Positions 8,390 through 15,692 of a stretch of DNA of 64,000 bases are shown piece by piece. Where the stretch lies: contig NZ_JACFXU010000013.1 of assembly GCF_014077625.1 (NCBI RefSeq), positions 62,001 through 126,000 on the forward strand, in the 5' to 3' direction. This DNA comes from Sediminihaliea albiluteola. Lineage in GTDB: Bacteria > Pseudomonadota > Gammaproteobacteria > Pseudomonadales > Halieaceae. Below the pieces are notes generated by a model. It saw nothing but the letters and a program-made list of their open reading frames with translations, was not told where the DNA came from and did not search any database. The position numbers were made by a program, and so were the translations under genes. The stretch's first letter is position 1, and every line of letters starts with the position of its first letter.

Positions 8390-9190
8390 CTACTCTGGCA
8401 TATCCGGCACCCAAGCCACGCCATTGATGTGTCCGCCACCGTCCACATACAGGGTGTTGCCGGTTAAATACCGGGCATCCTCACTAGCAAGGAATGCGGC
8501 AACACCGGCAATGTCCCGCTCTGGGTCGCCCATGCGCCCCATAGGATTTGCCGCCTCCATGGCCGCGGCAAGTTTCGGCTGGGCTTGCTGAAAGCGCTGA
8601 AAGGCCGAGGAGTGTGCAGCGGGGCAGATCACATTGCAGCAGATGCCGTAGCCCGCCCACTCTCTAGCGGCGGAGCGGGTCAGCGTGCGCAGGGCCTCCT
8701 TACTAATGTTGTAGTTGGCAGTACCCATGTGCGCGTTTACGCCGTTCAGAGAGCAGATATTTATGATCCGTCCCCAGCCGCGCTCACGCATGTGCGGAAA
8801 TGCAGCGAGCATTGACCACTTGCCGGCCCAAAAATTCATTTGTAAGGCTTGCTCGAAGTCTTCATCGGATTTGTTTTCTAGCCGCTCTGGCGGCTGGCCG
8901 CGATAGGCGTTGTTGATGAGGATATCCACACTACCCCAGGTCTCCACACAGTGGGCCACCATGCCTTCGACATCTTCTCGGCTAGTGACGTCGACACGGC
9001 GATACTCGGCCTGGCCGCCGGCCTGACGGATTACCTCCGTCACTGCTTTGCCATTGTCATCATCGATGTCGGTGACTAGAACAGCAGCACCTTCTTTGGC
9101 CAAACGCTCGGCCATGGCGCGGCCGATACCTCCGCTCGCGCCAGTTACGATTGCGCTGCGCCCGCTCAGTCGTTTTTCTCCCATTATCAT
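8390..9190 (-). CDS. Short-chain dehydrogenase/reductase (SDR)
   Basis: 266 residues, classical SDR. The cofactor motif TGASGGIGRA is near residue 17, the NNAYRG equivalent of NNAG is at about residues 91-96, catalytic Ser lies in NICSLNG, and the YxxxK pair is in ANYNISKEA. VTDIDDD after beta-2 carries an acidic residue, which favours NAD over NADP. The C-terminal LTGNTLYVDGGGHI is typical. It should oxidise or reduce a hydroxy/keto group of unknown substrate. The start is supported by AAGGAGAGC immediately upstream. A perfect 10-bp inverted repeat lies about 120-150 nt upstream. An SRPBCC gene ends upstream on the same strand. Confidence 0.88.
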   Translation of the reverse strand: MIMGEKRLSGRSAIVTGASGGIGRAMAERLAKEGAAVLVTDIDDDNGKAVTEVIRQAGGQAEYRRVDVTSREDVEGMVAHCVETWGSVDILINNAYRGQPPERLENKSDEDFEQALQMNFWAGKWSMLAAFPHMRERGWGRIINICSLNGVNAHMGTANYNISKEALRTLTRSAAREWAGYGICCNVICPAAHSSAFQRFQQAQPKLAAAMEAANPMGRMGDPERDIAGVAAFLASEDARYLTGNTLYVDGGGHINGVAWVPDMPE

Positions 9191-9311
9191 TGCTCTCCTT
9201 AAAGTGGCGAGACGCTATTAGTTGTGGTTAGGCTCAGTCAGTTTCTCAATCTCAGATCAGCACTGCTAGCGCATCTCTTTCGCTGAGGCCGCTGGCAGAG
9301 AGAAAGATGCA

Positions 9312-9341
9312 GTACCGGAACTGTATTTACTGTTCCGGTAC
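9312..9341. promoter_or_regulatory. Perfect 10-bp inverted repeat upstream of the SDR gene
   Basis: Arms GTACCGGAAC and GTTCCGGTAC with a 10-nt AT-rich spacer, in the 208-bp gap between the SRPBCC gene and the SDR gene, both on the minus strand. Neither direction is followed by a T-tract, so an operator (for example of a TetR-type repressor) is more likely than a terminator. The regulator is unknown. Confidence 0.45.
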
Positions 9342-9398
9342 CTATAGTGGTTGCGGGCTTATCTCACCGACAAGTCCCGCTTGGGTAGTTCAGTTGTC

Positions 9399-9824
9399 TC
9401 AGCGCTGTTTGAGCGCCGCCGCGATCCAGTCGATCAGTTGATTATAAAAGCCAGCGATAATAGCTTCTGCTTCTTCGGAACTAACACCGACTTCTTGGGC
9501 CCGGCAGCGCCAGTCGATAAGACAGCGGTTTTCGTCCAGCGCTAGGACTTGAGCGCTAGCGCGGTAGTCGCTTACGGGCATCGGGCTAGGGCCGGGGATG
9601 GTGTATTCCATTAACTTCTTTTCGTGGTCCAGTACCTCAAGGCGTTCATCGATGGGGGGGGTGTCGCCGGGCATGTAAATACTGCGAACCATGCCAGGGC
9701 CCTCGCCAGTGACGACCACCTTGTCCATGCCTGGCGCCCAGCTAATATCACCAAAATCCGAAATCAGTGCCCAAGCCTTATCCGCCGATACCGATAGTTC
9801 ACGTTCAACCTTAACTTCAACCAC
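9399..9824 (-). CDS. SRPBCC (START/Bet v1-like) family protein
   Basis: 141 residues. The order V-E-R-x-L-S-V-S-ADKAW near the N-terminus, the D-FGDISWAPGM turn, a strand-rich centre (ERLEVLDHEKKLMEYTI) and a long C-terminal helix (VSSEEAEAIIAGFYNQLIDWI) fit the polyketide-cyclase/SRPBCC fold, which binds hydrophobic ligands in a deep pocket. The start is a GTG with AAGGAG 8 nt before it. It lies upstream of, and codirectional with, the SDR gene, so a shared small-molecule pathway is possible but unproven. Confidence 0.75.
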   Translation of the reverse strand: MVEVKVERELSVSADKAWALISDFGDISWAPGMDKVVVTGEGPGMVRSIYMPGDTPPIDERLEVLDHEKKLMEYTIPGPSPMPVSDYRASAQVLALDENRCLIDWRCRAQEVGVSSEEAEAIIAGFYNQLIDWIAAALKQR

Positions 9825-10135
9825 TTTGTGATCTCCTTACAGTCTTATGATAAAGTTTGGGATGCTAACCTGAATCCATGTCCGCCACCACAGGTAGGTA
9901 TAGACTGAACCCGGCAAGGTTATAGATAAATAAACTAGCCATAGATGTTATGGCTACATAGCGGTGTTCAGACAGAAAATTTCCACGAACAATGCTCATG
10001 CATAATTACTATGAGGGCAATAATTGGCTGGAAAAAGTCTTACAGAATTTAGCGAGCGCAGTTATGGCTTGCTCAACTTTATCTTACCCTAGGGATGGGC
10101 AATATTTATCTGAACTAGTGGGTCTGTTTCTGTGC
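9825..10135. other. 311-bp intergenic stretch, nothing recognised
   Basis: AT-rich spacer between two minus-strand genes. A 64-codon plus-strand frame starting at 9992 has no ribosome site and overlaps the end of the acyltransferase gene, so it is not called. Confidence 0.4.
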
Positions 10136-11260
10136 CTAAGCTTGAGATGCTTTCGCAGTAGAGTTAGGAAGCCTGAGGTTAAGTAGGTCATTTATCATCT
10201 GGTATCCTGGTAGCAGTGTGATATATCGAGTAATGAACACGAGTAGTGGGAAAAATAAGATAGCGGTAAGTAGTGGGTAGGCGATCACTTCGATACCAAA
10301 TAGGTTTAACAGGCAATTACCTACGGTGTAAGAAAATAGAGAAGAGAGTCCAATAGGTAAGAGTAGCTGGAATAAAAAGGGGGGAGTCCGTGTGCCGATC
10401 CAAAGCTTGAAAAAGATAAATGTGATGACGCTGGTAAGTGTACCAATGATAAAATAACCCGCAGCATTGTCCTTTCGATAACTCATGTCGACGAAGCTCC
10501 ACCACCCTACGGAGAAGCTCTTATCGATTAAAAAATACCAAGCAAGTAGACACGTGATTACAAGTCCAAATGCGTTGAAGTAAAAGCGTGAATTGATATC
10601 ATTTCTAGTCGATCTTGCTGTATTGAAGCTCGATGCCATTAGCATTCCTGCAAAGACAAAACAGAGAGAATGCCAAACACTGGGCCCCGCTTTAACTGGT
10701 CCAATACCGAATAGTGTGTTCATGGCGTTATTCATAGCCCCAAAATCACTTGCCTTGAGAGCACTTGTTACAGGAAAGCTTGCCAAGAGAATTGATAAAG
10801 CAATGATTAGAAAACGATTTGGATAATGAACTCTAAGTTGGATGATTAGGGGAGTAAAAAGCAATATAACAGCATATACCCTCAGAATATTACCAAACCT
10901 AGAGTCACTGAGAAAAACTAACGAAAGCATAAAGTCTTGAAAAGATGTGAAACCCCCAAGAAAACCGCAAAAACCGGTAAGAGAATATGCGAAATAGCAC
11001 TGAAAAGCTCTAATGTGCAAGCGCTGCCTAAGCAGTTGGTGGCCATTGTTGATGACTCTGCGTACATAAACAAACTCAATCATAAATCCGAACATGAAAA
11101 CAAACATCGGCGTGGCCATACGTGTAAACTGCTTTACATATATGGCATCACTGCCTAGGTCGTTAAAAAAACGGGTTGTGATAAGTAGGTGAGATAACAG
11201 CGCGAGAAATACTGCGTAGGTACGCGCGCAATCGATAAAATATAGCCTTCTATTATTCAT
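10136..11260 (-). CDS. Multi-pass membrane acyltransferase (acyltransferase-3/OpgC-like)
   Basis: 374 residues with about ten hydrophobic segments. The N-terminus, RLYFIDCARTYAVFLALLSH, carries the D-x2-R...H pattern (Asp10, Arg13, His24) of the acyltransferase-3/OpgC superfamily, whose members transfer acyl or succinyl groups to glycans or lipids on the periplasmic side. The conserved His in the first segment is intact. No glycan-biosynthesis genes are nearby, so the acceptor is unknown. The upstream and downstream regions are AT-rich, and the gene is richer in A/T codons than its neighbours, which may mean horizontal acquisition. Confidence 0.7.
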   Translation of the reverse strand: MNNRRLYFIDCARTYAVFLALLSHLLITTRFFNDLGSDAIYVKQFTRMATPMFVFMFGFMIEFVYVRRVINNGHQLLRQRLHIRAFQCYFAYSLTGFCGFLGGFTSFQDFMLSLVFLSDSRFGNILRVYAVILLFTPLIIQLRVHYPNRFLIIALSILLASFPVTSALKASDFGAMNNAMNTLFGIGPVKAGPSVWHSLCFVFAGMLMASSFNTARSTRNDINSRFYFNAFGLVITCLLAWYFLIDKSFSVGWWSFVDMSYRKDNAAGYFIIGTLTSVITFIFFKLWIGTRTPPFLFQLLLPIGLSSLFSYTVGNCLLNLFGIEVIAYPLLTAILFFPLLVFITRYITLLPGYQMINDLLNLRLPNSTAKASQA

Positions 11261-12104
11261 TTTTATAGTTCGCAGTTTTTTATGTTCTTTTCCGACTATG
11301 CTTCTTAAGGCTAGCTAATAATTTTAACTTCAAGTTAAGAAACAGTCCCGATAGTAGCTATATAAAACTTAATAAGTAAAGCGTATTTCCTAACACTCCG
11401 TGAGGCTCATGTCACTATTTTTAAGCGCAACCTGTAGGCCTTCCTATAGCATAATCTGCGTTAACTACTAAAAATAAGTTATGACCGCGTCACAGACTAA
11501 GCTATCAATTGCTATAGTGCTAGCAAACATTAAGTGAACACGCGTATTTACTGCTATTTAGTGGTATTCCAAAAGTAAGCAGTCTAGAACAATTTTTTAT
11601 ATCACTTCCTTCATGTAGCAATAAACATGCCGATAAAAAATAACGTTACAAATCAGTGTTTTATAGTAGTTTCTGACTACCTTGTGAGCCAGGGTGTTAA
11701 AAAAGCTGACACTAGAAATGTGATCGTATTGTTGTTATTAGTTAGTGCAAATGCAGAGAGGAAATTTAGACCTTACTCGATTCTAGATGGCAAATATAAC
11801 AATTTGCTAGGGGAGTACTAGTCAATAGCCTGTCATCGTTTTTTGTGATGTGGAAATATATGGCCATGCTCTAATTATTTAACTAACTGATTAAGTTGTA
11901 CTCCTGGTCCACTGTATTAAGTAATGGTATTACCGCTAAGTTGTACTGATTAAGCTCGTATTAAGTCCTTTTGTTATATAGGTTGTTAGAGGAAAATACC
12001 TTCGATTTGATCGAGTAGAAAATCAAGCTGGGGCTAAGGTCAGAGGCTTTTGGGTTTTTAACAGGCTGTTGTTATGTCCTGACATAGACCAGGTCAGTTG
12101 TGTA
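11261..12104. other. 844-bp AT-rich intergenic stretch
   Basis: No convincing gene. A plus-strand frame of 64 codons begins at 11627 but lacks a ribosome site and any recognised motif. An 11-bp direct repeat, TAAGTTGTACT, occurs at 11892-11902 and 11937-11947 (45 bp apart). AT content is visibly higher than in the flanking kilobases, matching the acyltransferase gene next to it. Confidence 0.4.
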
Positions 12105-12989
12105 CTAGGCGGCTATTTCCTTAACAATTACCGTTCCTTTATTTTCTTTTTTAATTTCGTACATCAATTTATCTGCCATGCTGATCATCTCGCATATTTC
12201 GATGTTTTCTGGCCTGTAGGTCATGATGGCGTCTACGCTAGCACTAATGGAGATCGGACAGCCAGCAACATTCGTTAGAGAAGAGATGAGCTGTATCAGC
12301 TGCGCTAATATCTGCTGTAAATGTGTGCTTTCATTAACATCGTATAAGCAAAGAATAAATTCATCGCCACCAACTCGAGCGATAATGTCACTCTGCCTTA
12401 AGCAGCTCCTGAGCATATCAGCTACTTCACAAATAACCATATCGCCTATGTGGTGACCATATTGATCATTGATAGGCTTAAAGTTATCTATATCGATAAA
12501 GGCGGTTGAGATGTTTTTTTGGTTTCTTATAGCCAGAGTGCGTAACTTCTTGACGTATTCATCGAATAGTTTGCGATTGGGTAAGCCACTCAAGGGGTCA
12601 TTTGAGTTCGATGGTTTTATAATTTCATTGGTAGATTCAATAAAAGTTACCAGTATGTATTTGTGGTTGAGCGGGGTGAGGCCAATCTGAAGGAAAACTT
12701 CTGTGCCGTCCTTTTTTATTCCAGACAATAAACGACCGCCACTCATAGCAGTACTTATTGGCTTGGCTACGTAGTTTTCGCGCAGGGCGCTATGTGCATG
12801 ACGAGAGGGTTTAGGTACGAGATCTTCAACAAAGTGGCCGGCTAGTTCCTCTTTGTTAAAACCAAAAATATCTTCGGCTTTTGAGTTTGCGTAAACAATT
12901 TCTCCGCTATGGGCAGCCAAACACAGCCCGATAGGCAAAGAAGCTGTCATTGATAAGGCCAAGTCTTTTGTGATTTCTAACTTTGGCAT
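12105..12989 (-). CDS. PAS-GGDEF diguanylate cyclase
   Basis: 294 residues, no signal peptide or membrane helix. A PAS domain spans about residues 10-120 (PIGLCLAAHSGEIVYANSKAEDIFGF and the later IKKDGTEVFLQIGLTPL strand pair). A GGDEF domain spans about 128-290 and starts with DPLSGLPNRKLF. The active-site motif GGDEF is intact at 207-211, and the inhibitory I-site RxxD (R198-Q-S-D201) lies exactly five residues before it. It should make c-di-GMP from two GTP with product feedback, under PAS control. No EAL domain is present. It is monocistronic. Confidence 0.92.
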   Translation of the reverse strand: MPKLEITKDLALSMTASLPIGLCLAAHSGEIVYANSKAEDIFGFNKEELAGHFVEDLVPKPSRHAHSALRENYVAKPISTAMSGGRLLSGIKKDGTEVFLQIGLTPLNHKYILVTFIESTNEIIKPSNSNDPLSGLPNRKLFDEYVKKLRTLAIRNQKNISTAFIDIDNFKPINDQYGHHIGDMVICEVADMLRSCLRQSDIIARVGGDEFILCLYDVNESTHLQQILAQLIQLISSLTNVAGCPISISASVDAIMTYRPENIEICEMISMADKLMYEIKKENKGTVIVKEIAA

Positions 12990-13679
12990 GTGGGATTAAG
13001 CCCTCTTCGAATGCAGCAGCTTGACTCGGCGGAAGCAGAGATACGGCGATATCGATTCGTAGACTGATTTAATTATAGAAAGTATTGAGCTAGTGTCGAG
13101 AAAAAAACCTCGATCAATCACTAGCTCTAGTTGCGAACCCAGTCAGCCAAATAGCAGAGATTCAAACTGGCAATTGCGCTACCTGATGAAACCATGTTTT
13201 GCTTTGCTCTAGCTATGCTGCTAATTGCTATTCGCGTGCATTAATCTTGCCAGCTAGGAGAACGTCGCTGACTAAGCCCGGGGCTTGCCACAGTTCCATT
13301 GCATCAAGCTTGGTGCGGTATTCTGACACTTGGTGTCCGAGTGATCGACACAAGTGGGCCCCAGCATCAACCGCTTTCAGGCAGGCATGATCGATCGGCA
13401 GCGGTAGGAGAGGCTCCTACTGCAACTCCATGGAGGCTAGGCAATATTGCAGGCTTGATCGTTGCAGTTGAGCTTGCTACAAGTCTAGTGAATGGGCGAT
13501 ACAGCGATCTGTCAGTCGCAGGGGAGGTCTGTGGCAAAAACCTTGTTGGCTACTACCTTTGCGGAATCTAGAGCTTTTTGGTTTAAAAAGGCTAGCAGCA
13601 GGGATGACTAGAGCGGTGTAAACTATGAATGGTTTTTTATATTCAGCAGAAAATTCTAATAATTTGTTTGAGGGCGTCC
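12990..13679. other. 690-bp intergenic stretch containing an amidase-like remnant
   Basis: Apart from the minus-strand amidase-like fragment at 13228-13416, listed separately, nothing is supported. Two overlapping plus-strand frames (from 13199 and 13299) are antisense to that fragment and are treated as shadows. Confidence 0.45.
13228..13416 (-). pseudogene. Amidase-signature family remnant (62 codons)
   Basis: An open minus-strand frame without a start codon reads LPIDHACLKAVDAGAHLC, then RSLGHQVSEYRTKLDAM, and ends at a TAG. The pattern 'P-V-D-P-x-C-x-x-A-V-x-x-A-x-x-L-C-x-x-L-G-H-x-V' is characteristic of the region after the catalytic core of amidase-signature enzymes (GatA/AmiE type). 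The preceding frame is closed by a stop, and the rest of a 450-residue enzyme is absent, so this is a decayed fragment. Identification rests on about 30 matched positions by eye. Confidence 0.4.
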
Positions 13680-15560
13680 ATGAGTCATCTGTCGGTTTTT
13701 GTCTTAACGCTGCTTGTTATTAGTCTTGGAGCCTGCTCCAAACTAGACGATCCTTCTCTGCAGCCTGCCTTTGATCCAGAACAGCGGCGCGAGTCACTGC
13801 CTAAAGCTGCAGTCGCTGCGAACCCAGAGAAGAACCTACTGTTTGGAGATTTACATATCCACACAGGCTTATCTACGGATGCCTACGTTTTTGGTGTGCG
13901 TACCTTACCTGAGGATGTTTATACCTTTGCTCGTGGCGGCACGATTGAGCATGCTGCAGGCTATCCTATAGAAATATCCCGGCCACTAGATTTTGCAGCG
14001 GTTACCGATCACGCCGAGTATCTGGGGCAGGCGCGGCTGGCAAACTTAAAAGTGCCGACGACTCAGCGCCCTTTACGTGATCTCTTACTCAATGGCAACG
14101 CTTTAAGCATTACTATTGCATGGATCAAATCCGCAGCTTTTATACGGCAGCAGGGCTTTGGTTTTGGTGTCGATGAGGTTGATGAAGGCATTAACAGGGA
14201 TGCCTGGCAAATGACTATTGATGCAGCCCAAAAGTTCAATGAGCCGGGTGTTTTTACAACCTTTATTGGCTATGAGTGGTCCGCCTTTGTTGATACTCCG
14301 ACGGTGCATATTCACCGCAATGTCATCTATCGAAGTGACAATGTTTCCGATCTGCCCTTCAGTTATTTGGACAGCCACTACCCTGAAGACTTATGGCGCT
14401 TTTTAGCCAAGGAGAATGCAGCCGGACGCCATGCTTTTGCGATACCTCACAATGCCAACTTGAGTGACGGCAATATGTATCCCAGTGTGGATTCCTATGG
14501 CAAACCGATCACTGAAGAGTACGCCAAGATGCGCAGTGAGTATGAGCCCATCAGTGAAATATTACAGATTAAGGGCTCATCTGAGACCCACCCCTTGCTG
14601 TCTAATCTCGATGAATTTGCCAACTTTGAAATCGCTAACCTGGTCTCCTTAGGCGACGACAGTGACCCAGGCAGGGTCAAAGGTGCCTATGCCCGAGACG
14701 CCCTGCGTTTAGGTTTGGAGTTGTCCCACAGCGAAGGCTTTAATCCTTATACCTTTGGTGTTATTGGTTCAAGTGATAGTCACAACGCCAGCTCCCCCTC
14801 TGAGGAAAGCAACTATCATGGCAAATTGCCAATGATGGATGGCAGTGCCGGTCTGCGCACAGATAGTGCGACCTTGTTACCAGCAGGTATTAACCCTGTT
14901 ACACGATGGGGTTCTGGTGGTTTAGCGGCTGTTTGGGCAGAGGAAAATACTAGAGCTTCTATTTATGATGCGCTACAGCGCAAAGAAACCTTCGCCACTA
15001 GCGGTCCACGTATCAGTGTACGCTTCTTCGCTGGCTGGGATTACGATGCTAGCCTGCTGGAACAGACGGATGTTATTTCGCGTGCTTATGCCAGCGGCGT
15101 GCCGATGGGCGGAACACTCAGTGCAGCTCCGAGCGCTGCAAGCCCTAAGTTTATGGTGTTGGCGATGAAGGATCCCGAAGGCGCTAATCTCGATCGAATT
15201 CAGATTATTAAAGCCTGGGTGGATGATTCTGGTAAAAGCCACGAAAAGATTTTTGATGTGGCGGCTTCTGGGGGGCGCAGCGTCGACGCCAGCAGCGGTA
15301 AATTACCTGCTGTAGGTAATACCGTGGATATCAAAACAGCGAGCTATGACAATAGTATCGGTGATGCTGTGTTGAGCACACTGTGGACTGATCCAGAGTT
15401 CGATCCTGAAATGGAAGCTTTCTACTACGCTAGGGTCATTGAGATCCCTACACCGCGTTGGTCCACTTTTGATGCGCTAGATTTAGGCATTGAGGCCATG
15501 GAGCCCAGCTCAATTCAAGAGCGTGCTATTACCTCAGCTATTTGGTATGCGCCAGAATAA
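13680..15560 (+). CDS. DUF3604 family lipoprotein (PHP-like metallohydrolase fold)
   Basis: 626 residues from the ATG preceded by GAGGGCGTCC. A 17-codon upstream extension from an earlier ATG is less likely because it would bury the signal peptide. The N-terminus MSHLSVFVLTLLVISLGAC is a lipoprotein signal with lipobox LGAC|S. Metal-binding PHP-like motifs follow: LHIHTG (HxH) near residue 60, VTDHAEY near 105, HRN and IPHNAN in the middle, and SSDSHN near 365, which is the DUF3604 pattern. The family is predicted to be a periplasmic metal-dependent hydrolase of unknown substrate. In marine bacteria it often sits near TonB receptors, as it does here with a convergent one. Confidence 0.85.
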   Translation: MSHLSVFVLTLLVISLGACSKLDDPSLQPAFDPEQRRESLPKAAVAANPEKNLLFGDLHIHTGLSTDAYVFGVRTLPEDVYTFARGGTIEHAAGYPIEISRPLDFAAVTDHAEYLGQARLANLKVPTTQRPLRDLLLNGNALSITIAWIKSAAFIRQQGFGFGVDEVDEGINRDAWQMTIDAAQKFNEPGVFTTFIGYEWSAFVDTPTVHIHRNVIYRSDNVSDLPFSYLDSHYPEDLWRFLAKENAAGRHAFAIPHNANLSDGNMYPSVDSYGKPITEEYAKMRSEYEPISEILQIKGSSETHPLLSNLDEFANFEIANLVSLGDDSDPGRVKGAYARDALRLGLELSHSEGFNPYTFGVIGSSDSHNASSPSEESNYHGKLPMMDGSAGLRTDSATLLPAGINPVTRWGSGGLAAVWAEENTRASIYDALQRKETFATSGPRISVRFFAGWDYDASLLEQTDVISRAYASGVPMGGTLSAAPSAASPKFMVLAMKDPEGANLDRIQIIKAWVDDSGKSHEKIFDVAASGGRSVDASSGKLPAVGNTVDIKTASYDNSIGDAVLSTLWTDPEFDPEMEAFYYARVIEIPTPRWSTFDALDLGIEAMEPSSIQERAITSAIWYAPE

Positions 15561-15563
15561 CTG

Positions 15564-15603
15564 CACTACTTATTCGACTCTATATAATGTCGACTAAGCA
15601 GTG
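15564..15603. terminator. Hairpin between convergent genes (15-bp stem)
   Basis: Stem arms at 15564-15578 and 15589-15603 pair over 15 positions with two mismatches, around a 10-nt AT-rich loop. It begins 4 nt after the DUF3604 stop codon. There is no long T-tract, but the position between convergent genes suggests transcription termination. Confidence 0.5.
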
Positions 15604-15651
15604 AGCGAAATGATTGCTGACAACAAGGCGAATTTAGCGATGCTGACTTTA

Positions 15652-15678
15652 ATCTAGAGGCCCTTGAGACCTCTAGAT
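15652..15678. terminator. Hairpin at the end of the TonB receptor gene
   Basis: Perfect 9-bp arms ATCTAGAGG and CCTCTAGAT with a 9-nt loop, 15 nt beyond the 3' end of the minus-strand TonB receptor. Read on the minus strand it is followed by ATTAAAGT, a poor T-tract. It is a plausible terminator for that gene. Confidence 0.45.
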
Positions 15679-15692
15679 CAGAGGCTATAGTC

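Noticed and set aside
11627-11821. Possible 64-codon gene in the AT-rich gap
   Set aside because: No Shine-Dalgarno, no hydrophobic or domain pattern and no neighbours. Kept only as a note in the gap entry.
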